Source of the DNA: Bacteroidales bacterium
GTDB lineage: Bacteria; Bacteroidota; Bacteroidia; Bacteroidales; Paludibacteraceae
DNA length: 64,000 nucleotides
Assembly: GCA_022784645.1 (NCBI GenBank)
Contig: JALFZG010000045.1
Span: 1 to 64,000 of the forward strand
Direction of reading: 5' to 3'
Below, one piece after another: positions 11,301-19,137 of this stretch. The notes below the pieces were generated by a model, which saw only the letters and a list, made by a program, of their open reading frames with translations, was not told where the DNA came from and ran no database searches. Every line of letters begins with the position of its first letter. Positions within the stretch are counted from its first letter, which is position 1. A program made the translations under genes and the position numbers.

Positions 11301-13985
11301 ATACGAATTAAAGCGTAAGCACTTATTCGGGTTGCCGCTGTAGTCATAACGCTGGAATGCGTAGGTCGAACTGGCAGTACCCTCGGTGTTATCCCATCCC
11401 ATAGGAAGAATAGCAGAACCTACAAGGCCCTCAAAGGTCTCCTTAAACGGTACACCCAACTTGGTCATGAACGAATACGCATCTTCCGTAATAAGGGTAT
11501 CCGTACCACAAATGGTTTGCACAGTATAATAATAATAGGTGTACGGCGTGAGATTCGTAAGCACAACGCTGTCAGCCGTAGCAGCTGCTGCGGTGGTCTT
11601 CAGAATCATAGTATCCAGTTCGGTGCGGTCTTCGTCGGTATATACCTTAACGAGGAATCCGGTCATGCCACCGGGCGTCCAACGGATGACTGCCGTACGC
11701 GCTTCTGCAGTAGCATTGATATTTTCAGCATCAAAGCATGTGCTGAGCGGCTGCACGATGAGGTTATCGATGCAGTTACGGCTGCCGTAATTGGCATTCG
11801 GAGTAACAGGTGCAAGTGCACGGAGAGCTACATAATGGCCCGTTCCGGTATAAGCAGCCAAATCTACGCGTACCTTCTGATAACTACCGGTAGGACCATC
11901 GTAGCGAGCAATCTCATTGAAGGTAGAGAGATCATACGGGTCGGTCATTACACCTACAGCCACGCGGCTGGATCCTGCGAAGGATTCACTACCTGCTGAC
12001 AAACGGAACGTAACTTCCAAACCGGTCAAATCATTGATATACGGGAGAGCGATGAAGTTATCGATACCATTCAAGAGCAAGTAAGCACCATCGTGAAGCG
12101 GCGCAACAGCGCTCGTAGTAGGATACATACCAAACGATTTCATCGGACTCGTAAATACAGCCGGCGAGTTGGTAGTGTTATTGGCATGACGCTCGTTCAC
12201 GAGGTCCTTCAGTGCGAGGGTCTCAAACGAACCGGCATTAAACGTCAGGTTCAGCGGAACAACGGTAGAGGTAGGAACGCGGAGCGTGAGCGGGAATGCC
12301 CATTCAGAAGTCACACCGTTCTTCACAGCCTGCACGTAAATCAACACAATCTTACCTGCAATCTCGGTCTCCGGAAGCTGAACCAAATAGTTAACAGTTG
12401 TAAGGCCCGTTTGATTCACAAGGCAAACAGAGTCTGCCAGCGAAGCGGGGTCACGCGTATATTCCGTAGCAACCTTCAGATTCCAAGAGTCGGCACCATG
12501 CAACTGAGGCGTTACTGTAAAGCCGGTAGGCAATACTTCGGTAGCGCGAATATTGCAAGGAACAGATATATTTACTTCCTTAACGCTGAAGTTATCCACA
12601 AAGAACACGTTCTCCTTATTCGACTGCGAAACGAGAGCAATATGCTTACCTGCACCCGTATAACCGGCAAAGGAAACGTGGAAATGCTTGAACTGCAGAG
12701 CGTTGTCAATCTTTACGGTCTCGATTACCTCGAGTGTACCAAGATCGTTCGGATCGGTCATGATACCTACAGCGAGCTCAGCAGCATACTGGGTTAAACC
12801 GGAATAATAATAGTTATACACGGTACCCCAGAAGTCCAATTCGCAATTAGCGAGGTTGCCATTAATCTCGGGCGAAACGGCATACTGAACACTATCAGCC
12901 CCTACCGGAACAACATTCGTAGAGAGCGCACCGCCGAATGCGAGATAGTTAGTAGAGTCAACCGAACAATTGTTCTTATCAGAAGTGGAAGAGCCCTTAT
13001 ACACTGCAGGCATATTCACTCCCTTCAGACCTCCGCAAATCCAACCAACGGGACTACCGAAGTTGAGATTGTTGCCAATAGGTTCAGTTGTTTCAAATGT
13101 TTCTACATACGGAAGATCTACCAAGCGAGACGTCTTGAACGTACCGCGTACCCAATTGGTATAACCGGAAAGGTTGTCGTCGCAATCCGTACGTACATAC
13201 ACGTAATAGGTTTGATACGACTCCAGACTGTCAACAATTACATCGTAATCTTCAGTAATAGTATAGAAATCAACGGAGTCAGGATCAAATGCCGTCCAAT
13301 CGTTGATAAGGTTTTCAGATACAACCACTTCAAAGTTGTTGTACGAACCATTGCAGACCAAACTGATGGTCGCAGTAGTTGACGTTACAGCAATGTTCTG
13401 GATGCTCGCATCCTGGCACTGGGTTGCGGGATAGACACTGATATCATCGAGCACAACGCCCAAGCCAGCATGATCCGATGCTTCAAACGCCAACTGATAA
13501 GCAGTACCCTGCTGATAGCCGGGGAGAAGAATCGTCTCCGTCTTCCAAGTAGTAACCGGTGAGGTATATTCCACCAGCGACTGCCACGGAGCAGTAGCAT
13601 TCACACGATAGTAAACACGCAAGGTATCAAAGAAACCGAAGCGTGCTACTTGTGCGTGAGAGAAAACAAGCTGTGGATTATAAGCCTGAGTGAGGTTCAT
13701 AGCAGGAGTGATGAGCTTCGTAACGAAGCCCTCAATCTGACCCGACGTACCGCGGAGCACAGCGCGATAATCTCCACTCTTGGCGCCCTTAGGCAAACCA
13801 AGATTGGCGTTTACGCCACCTTCTACGGTCCAAAGAGCCGTACCATTGACGTTCTCTTGGGTCCATCCTGCAGGAATCACACCTGTCTCAAATCCTTCCG
13901 GCGACAGACAATACTGAATAGCCGAAAAAGAAGGCAGCACACTCATAAGCATCACTGCCAAAATCGAGAGGATAGTTTTTCTCAT
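2400..13985 (-). CDS. Giant (3861 aa) secreted modular adhesin with Fn3-like and cleaved-adhesin/MAM-like modules and a T9SS type A C-terminal domain
   Basis: Signal peptide MRKTILSILAVMLMSVLPSFSA; about 13 units ending YYxYVRxxC...; repeated DNFSV/VGVMTDPxDLSTF segments; C-terminus SVAPNPASVGEPIEI...GYYTVRLTSDGQSFQAKLLVK. Confidence 0.85.
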   Translation of the reverse strand: MRKTILSILAVMLMSVLPSFSAIQYCLSPEGFETGVIPAGWTQENVNGTALWTVEGGVNANLGLPKGAKSGDYRAVLRGTSGQIEGFVTKLITPAMNLTQAYNPQLVFSHAQVARFGFFDTLRVYYRVNATAPWQSLVEYTSPVTTWKTETILLPGYQQGTAYQLAFEASDHAGLGVVLDDISVYPATQCQDASIQNIAVTSTTATISLVCNGSYNNFEVVVSENLINDWTAFDPDSVDFYTITEDYDVIVDSLESYQTYYVYVRTDCDDNLSGYTNWVRGTFKTSRLVDLPYVETFETTEPIGNNLNFGSPVGWICGGLKGVNMPAVYKGSSTSDKNNCSVDSTNYLAFGGALSTNVVPVGADSVQYAVSPEINGNLANCELDFWGTVYNYYYSGLTQYAAELAVGIMTDPNDLGTLEVIETVKIDNALQFKHFHVSFAGYTGAGKHIALVSQSNKENVFFVDNFSVKEVNISVPCNIRATEVLPTGFTVTPQLHGADSWNLKVATEYTRDPASLADSVCLVNQTGLTTVNYLVQLPETEIAGKIVLIYVQAVKNGVTSEWAFPLTLRVPTSTVVPLNLTFNAGSFETLALKDLVNERHANNTTNSPAVFTSPMKSFGMYPTTSAVAPLHDGAYLLLNGIDNFIALPYINDLTGLEVTFRLSAGSESFAGSSRVAVGVMTDPYDLSTFNEIARYDGPTGSYQKVRVDLAAYTGTGHYVALRALAPVTPNANYGSRNCIDNLIVQPLSTCFDAENINATAEARTAVIRWTPGGMTGFLVKVYTDEDRTELDTMILKTTAAAATADSVVLTNLTPYTYYYYTVQTICGTDTLITEDAYSFMTKLGVPFKETFEGLVGSAILPMGWDNTEGTASSTYAFQRYDYSGNPNKCLRFNSYSAPAGADNYLATPSIMLDGADAMRLSFDYKNPAGGDFEVLYALDGDTNRTQIFANLTNQYDYVTKNFDLTPFIGHSIVIYFHATSNWGNGDAYVYLDNVGIKAIDPNCIGMGTLTATNVGETEADITWTVGGVQEAYLKVTEMGDTTALFEGVVTSSPHHLSGLTQNTFYEVLGYQPCGTQDTLITYFKTNCAPISVEDFATETFSDELNFECWRSGVFDTSGVGSTYIFEPSVSYINGLGNVLKLEKRQNSADNVYGNGYYAILPALTIDSISKYQVVFNAATSRGDTANLHSLQVGVITNPEDPSTFELIKEINLSYAADSLHMKQYAVSFADYLGDYEGGFGTNVIFMVSADAYHSNVAYIDNVRLMEATSCPQILDMEQTAQSCTSVTLTWSGTASEYDVILTEDLCNPDTVVNPAYSQTGLTDTTVSFTNLPAGVTYFAFVRGICANGDTSNWSSYTLASTSYGTPFLETFDQMTPYPQDEWKVFTVSINAGEDFNTTGFVPNTSSYKMSIQNVDSRLTNMAGKAARTEVYASSYNGFLQSPIIDLSNVDSGMGVNLSFRIGMVAYSSSTELSTNFSGRSFRVYVSEDGENFKATDVTEWNCDGTGDYEYVSLGTSDAEKVNVDLSKYAGKNISLGFYSGSSVSQPDAYLYIDSVAIAAYDNSCLPVSRIRTNVEANSASVTWNNNTPGVSVIVELSDNSNFSTILKHDSLVGDSVNYSELGYFTTYYVRIKPACADEWVTTKFTTKYGVPYTETFNASNSYLPAGWERLEGDLLAGTTTASTYAWSLTTTPGGGLTDNHVYCYTNTQSSYSTGLLTPRLLSLVSPDVYLLQQTGYDLILSYDMAMTTSASGTASPERARVKGHSFNLCIMATGDTAWTVLQSWKDTAMLEIPAIAEQQTVDLSAYAGQTVRLAFFASSDTTSTSSSVYHHIDNIRLRHVNPNCATPVAHVVSSAQTTATVGWDAETGAQYVVELSKIESFASILDSVTTTDSTATFSGLESADEYYARVKKICSAGNESGWSEPVEIRTKCVAFAEYPWTEDFSAYPSGPLTDPCMVNEHLTGSGTRVFEVTTSSIGGNNTKKLMLPDMSSGTMTLLSLPLMAFDSTYLYELSFSVYRSASYSSYTDEGVRIYLGENPAIDATAQEIVFVPREPNVEVPGLIPAESGSGWYTYNFTFRASGEKNFILRGESKYGASTYLDDFVVSAFTNTQTIRNAEFGGATRNTMTLSWTLVDNSICHDAEVVISTTELDSAQLEAADKIQVSNATEYTFSGLVRETTYYMYVRTICDGVYGGWASASGTTTGLVNDIQAAVGNGSASATLIVTSYGNTYSQHIYTAQELSAAGVAAGPIQSVAFDYTGASSNYDKTQTIYIGTTTQTEYTGAESTDFIPNLQIVNGPTLRSYVPGWVTYTFNQPFIWDGSSNIVVGVLTNGDGTHMGSSGWSTNGTNVTANRTIYRYKDAAIIDVTNLSAVNNGSASSIRPNAKFGQQFTLEACPAVDTIVASYIGRGTSEILVSWTASEGDYVADYDVFITDQADVDLATITPQYTVDSLSLPITGLTDGTQYYIYVRANCDADGHNDGISQWAMTTITTNLSCMPVKDMAVTFLNTNHVRATWNKYTEEQETDFRYVLSPVELDSAALAQATLLSCTTMYLDLDELNHETTYYLYVRGECAERISSWNSISFTTPQSCQPVVDIVVDRTSANAARISWSHAPFAFEQLWEVGIVGQPATKQFVADTMAVFAGLMGNTEYTAYVRAVCAEGDTSIVNTVSFTTSAVAALECIPSGTDEPSTYDDSYNYSPFGHYYGNSWNQMIYPATLIGQEGTINRMSFYCKDGATFTQQSVTVYMANVENAAAQSATDWVPMSDLVQVFHADNYVHPTAEGWSEIVLDTQFEYAGGNLAVIVACLNDGYDSDLTYSYSVEQNGALMYRRADGDPTFGQHPGTNGGTRSTNLPLAQFCFVMSGCQKVSDLKATNVTMESAVVSWYPGGSETSWNTILSSTPLSEAQLAAAQTTTLTTASQTLTDLHVGRDYFYYVAPVCGSASGPWVSCHFVTEATCQQPVNVVVDSIEIHEADVFFNYGESGPAASYDVIYGPAATFSVFDPATYQLINVTDTSAHLSGLTADTYYNVAVRAICNEADTGRFSEPVLFLTNCDIVTAFPWSDDFESYAVGEFFNQCWVNEHTATESPSSTYSTYLFMVTSQSLGGVASKVLELRDQQAGNVTQLTLPRMYFAEGQPLEFSIDVYRSHNSTIKSNEGLRIYISTSDTVDASAQLLAFIPRQYSVDGINANAVDTARWCTYHFQLPEIGEGNIIIEGISEYGDATYFDNVSVKSLDLTCGGVNAISVSDLDVTSVVLNWTTIGNDSVRVVVTDELGGNILTRVTTAKSVNLTGLTKGTHYQATVTQLCSERSQMILFATYESVPYFEDATLPKDWTVSYSQNASYYKWAITKTADYILGEMKDTVFYCNLYYYYPVQTRLMSPEILVPELGDNELLYLDWLMGATAASAYYGGTELDPSTVIRVDICTYDSTGEGTWNAVKTWEGGNLAQIPWDNSGKFTVDLSDYAGQNIRFGFYASKDDYSSVSAYLSIDNIYLHRVQEMNYDANACSWVDYMDEYFSIPLDSFVLGTTEYQTMVTGIEENPDTLVTMNLTVSEATQTILHDTICEGELYDRNDINPFIARTSVIKPHFYTSVNGCDSLVSIHIEVKPSSRRDTTILSCKDQPVTVSGKTYYNNIVVIDTLSGVNTCDSIVRTFIQFSETAGYDINQHRILCAGETYTDVAFPNGISAAGTYTATVKTAYGCDSTVTVKMLVADNGVAYDTITIEELPYVYAEDTILGTNVGAGDYEFPLQATCGQVTLYIHVTDGKGEGQAVDNLKVLQLSVAPNPASVGEPIEILSQVSMAPDFSLMVFDAIGQLVYATDEPSLTIPGLPVAGYYTVRLTSDGQSFQAKLLVK

Positions 13986-14092
13986 GTCAGTAAAAATTAG
14001 TTAATAAATATGGTTATTTGCGTTTGTCTTCCTTTAATAATATCACGTGCACGCGAGTACGCGCACGAGATGTTGCGGTATATGATACGACT

Positions 14093-14100
14093 CGCAAAAG
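14093..14100 (-). promoter_or_regulatory. Candidate -7 box TACTTTTG for the giant adhesin, leaving a ~100-nt leader with a GC-rich hairpin
   Basis: Minus strand ...gtacttttgcgagtcg; leader contains cgtgcacgcgagtacgcgcacg. Confidence 0.45.
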
Positions 14101-14229
14101 TACAAAAAAAAAATCAATCTCACAAACTTTTTTAGCAAAAAGTTACAAAAACAGGCTTTTTTCTTACGTTTTGCTAACTAAAACGCCATTTTATAAGTCT
14201 TTTTTATAAATATTCATAAGCTAAAACAC

Positions 14230-14260
14230 AAAAAAAGCTCCCTCAATACTATGAGAGAGC
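14230..14260 (-). terminator. Terminator of the seven-gene surface-protein operon
   Basis: gctctctca-N6-tgagggagc followed by T7 on the minus strand. Confidence 0.7.
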
Positions 14261-14299
14261 CCTCAAAATGGGTTCAATAGGCAATGTATCGGATAGTAT

Positions 14300-15343
14300 C
14301 TATAAGCAGTTGCAATCTTTCTTCCTGCTGGCAGATCGATATCGATTACCATCGCCGGCATTCAGCACGAAAGCAAGTTTGATTCCTACTGACAGCTCCG
14401 TAATGGAAAGCAGCGTACGATGGCTTATATAGCGGCTATTGAGTACAGAATTGAAGCGGAGCAAATCAGCGAGTTGTGGCTGATTATCAGGAATAAGAAT
14501 CAACCCATCGGCATTTCTCCTGTTCTCTAATTGGGAATAATCCACAAGATTTAAACTATGCTCATTGGTAGAAACCAGCGGGAAGCTCCATTCGGCATAC
14601 GCACCAATGCGCATCTCAACAGGCATCTCTTTAATAGGGAGAGCTTGTTTCCACCCTATCTCTATTTCGGGTGCAAGCCTGAGCCGCATCGGATGATTAT
14701 TATTCGGAGTAGAATTTCCCCATGTAAATTGTTCGCAAGGAACACGCGTGATGGTATAGGTGGGATAATTGCCATCGGCCGCCCAAGATTCAATCACATC
14801 TACCCATTCGCCTTCCGAACCATAAATATCGCTATATTGCTTGCACGTAGAGAACGACACGTGGGTAAGGAAATCAGCGCTGATCATCGTAGATAGTTTC
14901 AGACCGCCCAGCATATACCAATTGGCGGTCAGTTCGCCACCCATATACAGCATTGCCCCTACGCTCCATTGGCGCTGCGTCTCCACGAAATAGTCATACC
15001 AATAATGATAGCGCACCTCTGCTGGATCGGGAAGTTTATCTACATAACCCACGCGCACTTCATCATAGTCTTTTACCTGCTGACGCATCAACGAATAATC
15101 AGTATGCACCATTATACCACCAAAGATTGGTCCTCGCGCCATCTCATAGCCTATCCCAATCAGGCCGCCTATCCCTGCCATATCCTTTACCAGTAAATCG
15201 GCAGATGCAGAAGAGGTCAACGTGTTGCACTCCCCTACTCCAATTTCCAATACTCCCCGATGGGATAAGCGTTCCCCATAACCTCCGGCCAGTGCATTGG
15301 CAGCACAAAGCAAGATTCCCCAAACGACACTAATCTGCTTCAT
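14300..15343 (-). CDS. Outer-membrane beta-barrel protein (347 aa)
   Basis: Signal peptide; GIGYEMARGPIFGG and ITELSVGIKLAFVLN match the barrels encoded at 22358 and 23231. Confidence 0.65.
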   Translation of the reverse strand: MKQISVVWGILLCAANALAGGYGERLSHRGVLEIGVGECNTLTSSASADLLVKDMAGIGGLIGIGYEMARGPIFGGIMVHTDYSLMRQQVKDYDEVRVGYVDKLPDPAEVRYHYWYDYFVETQRQWSVGAMLYMGGELTANWYMLGGLKLSTMISADFLTHVSFSTCKQYSDIYGSEGEWVDVIESWAADGNYPTYTITRVPCEQFTWGNSTPNNNHPMRLRLAPEIEIGWKQALPIKEMPVEMRIGAYAEWSFPLVSTNEHSLNLVDYSQLENRRNADGLILIPDNQPQLADLLRFNSVLNSRYISHRTLLSITELSVGIKLAFVLNAGDGNRYRSASRKKDCNCL

Positions 15344-15347
15344 GCTG

Positions 15348-17102
15348 CTATTTGACTATTACACGCGTAACGTAAGTATCCGCTTTTAAAATATATACGC
15401 CTGCTTGGGGCGCTGCTATTTGCAAGTTACCAGCCGTATCGTAAGCCGACAATATCAGCCTGCCAGCCGCATCATACAAGTATGCGGACTGCGTATCCGC
15501 CAATCGAATTGTTTGGCCTTGCTGAAGCAAAAAGCCACAGCGAGAAGGGTTGCCATTAGTGCTGCTCTCTTGGTCTGCCACACCAGTAAATACAGGCTGT
15601 TGCCATACCTTTGGACAGGTAGCCGCCACATTGCCCCATGTGTCAGTAATCACGCAGTAGAACTCCGAGCCCTCAGGGGCATCGCCTACGCACAACTGAC
15701 TGCTCGTCGCACCTTGGACTGGCTCACCATTCTGATACCACTGAAACGTACATCCTGCAAATTCATATCCGCCATTATTGGCCGCATTCTTAAGGAAAAT
15801 ATACGACCCACGCTGCACCGTGGTGAACGATGGATAGCGCAACTGCAATACGATTTCCTGCTGTGCTGGTTCGCCGCAAACCACCTCCGAACTGTAGGGC
15901 TTCAGTATAAAGGGATAACTACCCACCCTAAGCATCGCATTATTATCGGTAAGGTCCGGCAGGTCGATAGTCCAGGGCTGGGGATCGCCATCGCGCCACA
16001 CATAGCGCGCATGGAATCCGGCTTGTATAGCCTTATGTTGTGCTATCAAAACGACTGAATCGCAACTGCCTTTAGCTATCGTAAACGGTACCATCCAATC
16101 GCCATCTGCACACGCAGCAAACAAACTATCTATAGCCAGTTCAAGTTGTGGTGTCAGGTCCGGCTGCGGGTCTGCCTCAAGAGTTATGGAGCAACCTGTT
16201 TTAGAGAGAATATCTACGCAATACACAGCCGTATCGCCTGCTTGTAAATCCAAAATATGCTCCGTGCCTATTGTAGCTTCCGGCGCAAATTTCTTATACC
16301 AGCGATAGTCAAAACCTACGGGGGCCTCAAAATGCGTAGAGGGCATGCCGCAATCCAGCCCATAGAAGGCTGCACGTTCGCAATGAATGGTAAAATAAGC
16401 ATACGCAAAATGCTCTTTCAGCGAGCAGTTTTGGACCAGCAAACGAATACGAAGCGGTTCGCCTACATAATCGCGAAGTGAAAAGAACACCGTAGTCCAT
16501 TCTTTCCATACAATCATCACCGGCTTATGCGTATCGGGATCCATATATGGATGGGTATGCCATCCATCTGTCAGCGCATTGAGCGATACGGACTGCGGAC
16601 GAAAATCAGCAAAGAAACACGGCTCTGTTCCCAAGGGATTACCTGCATCATCCAAAACCTGAAGCATGAAATGCGGCAACTCATTCTCCTCATGGCCGCT
16701 GCGCGGGGTATCAAACACTACTGCATAGCGCAAAATCAGCATATCGCCATCTTCCAAGGTGGGCGTATAAGCATACTCGATAGCCCCACCCCAATCACCA
16801 TCAATCCAAGATCCCAATCTAACTGATGACGGTTCGCCAGCAGGCACAGTATGCAAGTTGCTGCCCGTACGAGGGTCGGTCTCACTGCTACTGGTATGCA
16901 CCGTATGGCGCGACTCTTCGTTTGAAGAGCCACGATCCACAACCCCCATCTGAGCCATTGGATTATCTACCGTACCGCTGTAGCAAGTACAAGTAGCACT
17001 ATTCGTAAGATTAGCAAAATCAATGCAATCCAGCCACCTCTCACCCTCTTCAGCAGCAAGAATCAACGGCCGCCATGCCAATAGCATAGCAGCCGTCAAC
17101 AA
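15348..17102 (-). CDS. T9SS cargo protein (584 aa) with the conserved ~240-aa CIDF...HFAYAYFTIHC...FDYRW domain and a T9SS C-terminus
   Basis: C-terminus AYLYDAAGRLILSA...APQAGVYILKADTYVTRVIVK; domain shared with the 19138 and 24329 genes. Confidence 0.75.
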   Translation of the reverse strand: MLTAAMLLAWRPLILAAEEGERWLDCIDFANLTNSATCTCYSGTVDNPMAQMGVVDRGSSNEESRHTVHTSSSETDPRTGSNLHTVPAGEPSSVRLGSWIDGDWGGAIEYAYTPTLEDGDMLILRYAVVFDTPRSGHEENELPHFMLQVLDDAGNPLGTEPCFFADFRPQSVSLNALTDGWHTHPYMDPDTHKPVMIVWKEWTTVFFSLRDYVGEPLRIRLLVQNCSLKEHFAYAYFTIHCERAAFYGLDCGMPSTHFEAPVGFDYRWYKKFAPEATIGTEHILDLQAGDTAVYCVDILSKTGCSITLEADPQPDLTPQLELAIDSLFAACADGDWMVPFTIAKGSCDSVVLIAQHKAIQAGFHARYVWRDGDPQPWTIDLPDLTDNNAMLRVGSYPFILKPYSSEVVCGEPAQQEIVLQLRYPSFTTVQRGSYIFLKNAANNGGYEFAGCTFQWYQNGEPVQGATSSQLCVGDAPEGSEFYCVITDTWGNVAATCPKVWQQPVFTGVADQESSTNGNPSRCGFLLQQGQTIRLADTQSAYLYDAAGRLILSAYDTAGNLQIAAPQAGVYILKADTYVTRVIVK

Positions 17103-17147
17103 TACTATTTTTCTAATCGTTTTGATAATAATAAACTATACGTTTAT

Positions 17148-19115
17148 TTAGAAGATATCTTCTTCTGCCTCTTCTTCGTTCAATACGGTTACCTCTACGC
17201 GGCGGTTGTTCTGACGGCCAGCATCGGTAGCATTCGTATCAATCGGTTCGAGTTCGCCCTTACCATCCGTTTCCATACGGTCAGCAGCGATACCACGCTT
17301 GATCATCTCGTTCTTCAAGCTTTCGCTTCGGCCTTCAGAGAGCTTCTGGTTGTGCTCTTCAGAGCCCTGCGAGTCGGTATGACCGGTAATCAATACGCGA
17401 ATCTTCGGGTTGTCTTTCAAGAAATTATAGAGCGTAAGAATATCATCTTCTGACATCGGCAGAATATCCGTCTTATCCGTAGCGAAGTACATGTGCTTAA
17501 GAATCAACTTATGACGTACACGGATGATCGGACGCAAGTAATAATTCACGTTCTGGTCGTAGAGGTCAGAGAGCGCAAGGGTATCAGAGTGATAACCCGG
17601 AGCACTAACCACAACGTCATAGGTATTGCCATACTTGAGGCTCATCTCCAAGCTCGTTTGCTCTGCTGTGGTGCTGCCAGAGCGCTTATCCTCTGACTCA
17701 TGCGATATCAGCGTAATCGATGCCGGAATCAATGCCTCGGTATTGGCATCGTGGATATAGAATACATTCTTCGGTACCGGAATAAGAGCGAAGTGGATAG
17801 TATCCTTCAAGTCTTGCTGGTGATCAAACTGAATGGTATCACTATCCAGATAGCCCGGAGCGGTAGCTGAGAATTTATACATACCTCTATACAAACGCGG
17901 AGCCAACTTACCATCACGCTTCATAGCCTTCTGCTGCGGACGTTTGCGACCTTGCTGATGAACAGCCACACGAGCAATCGACTTAGTAGGTTGATTATCC
18001 GTAAAGGCATCCGTAACCCAGAAGAGAAGACGTGGATTCGGAATCTTCGGCTTATTGAGCTGAAGCAAAGCCGTAAACTTCACGCCAACAAGTAAGCTGT
18101 TGACGCGTGCGTTAAACGCACCTGCGCCGCGAGCAATCTGCGATTTATGCACAGATGTAGTGAAGAACTTTTCTACAGCATAGCCGCCATCATCTACACC
18201 GGGCACGAACGTAAGCATGTCGGTGTTCGTTTGATTGGCTTTTGCGAGCGACATGGCATACATATTGGGGATACCATAATCTATGAACGCGGCCGCACGC
18301 ATGTGTAAGGGGTATTTCTTCTTCATGTTCTCCTTCTGCCAAGTAGCCGACATAAATTCGTTGATGTTCACACCAAACTCTGCGCTTACAGTAGCATCCA
18401 GACCGAAGTTGTTTTTACCCTTAAACGTAGGCTTAATACCATCTACCTGCTGATAGAGAGGGTGCTTACCGAGCTGCTCCTTCTGCAGAAAATGCGAATA
18501 AATCTCATACCAGTCATCTACTGCCATTTCGTCGGTTACGGAGCTCGTAATTTTGGCGCGCTGATGGTAATGACCAAAAATCGAATAGCCCACCTTACCA
18601 CCTGCAAGGAAATAGAACTTCTCGAAGTTCGCACCAAACATAATCGGCAACATAATCTGACCTACCACGTTCGTCTCGTGATATCTTTGAATATCGAAGT
18701 GCTGAACCATGGAGGAATATTCGGGATGAGTATAGTCAATCATGCTAAACTTCTCGCCGTTTGCATCGAGCATATGGAAATTATCACGAGAAGACAGCAC
18801 GCGGAACTCCGGACCAACGGAGAAAATGAACTTCTTATGATGCAGTTCATACCCTACTCCAATCATACCGCCGCCTCCACCAAGGAACTGGGGCTTATAC
18901 GTACCACTCGTAAGATCATACGTAAAACCGAGGTTATCGCTCTTGCTGTAGTTGTTTACAAGTCCGGAATAACCCGCGCCTCCCCAGAAGCTAACCAAAT
19001 GGATGTCTTGGCTGTACTTACGGCGATCGGACATTTTTTTCTTGGCAGCCATTGCGCTCATGCTACCACTTACCAAGATTGCAACCAAAATACTATAATA
19101 GAGATATTTTTTCAT
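17148..19115 (-). CDS. Outer-membrane barrel / carboxypeptidase-regulatory-like / OmpA C-terminal domain fusion (655 aa)
   Basis: N-terminal GVGYELHHKKFIFSVG and FYFLAGGKVGYSIFG match neighbouring barrels; C-terminal LITGHTDSQGSEEHNQKLSEGRSESLKNEMIKRGI is an OmpA peptidoglycan-binding signature. Confidence 0.85.
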   Translation of the reverse strand: MKKYLYYSILVAILVSGSMSAMAAKKKMSDRRKYSQDIHLVSFWGGAGYSGLVNNYSKSDNLGFTYDLTSGTYKPQFLGGGGGMIGVGYELHHKKFIFSVGPEFRVLSSRDNFHMLDANGEKFSMIDYTHPEYSSMVQHFDIQRYHETNVVGQIMLPIMFGANFEKFYFLAGGKVGYSIFGHYHQRAKITSSVTDEMAVDDWYEIYSHFLQKEQLGKHPLYQQVDGIKPTFKGKNNFGLDATVSAEFGVNINEFMSATWQKENMKKKYPLHMRAAAFIDYGIPNMYAMSLAKANQTNTDMLTFVPGVDDGGYAVEKFFTTSVHKSQIARGAGAFNARVNSLLVGVKFTALLQLNKPKIPNPRLLFWVTDAFTDNQPTKSIARVAVHQQGRKRPQQKAMKRDGKLAPRLYRGMYKFSATAPGYLDSDTIQFDHQQDLKDTIHFALIPVPKNVFYIHDANTEALIPASITLISHESEDKRSGSTTAEQTSLEMSLKYGNTYDVVVSAPGYHSDTLALSDLYDQNVNYYLRPIIRVRHKLILKHMYFATDKTDILPMSEDDILTLYNFLKDNPKIRVLITGHTDSQGSEEHNQKLSEGRSESLKNEMIKRGIAADRMETDGKGELEPIDTNATDAGRQNNRRVEVTVLNEEEAEEDIF

Positions 19116-19137
19116 AATCTAATCGTATTTGCGTGGA

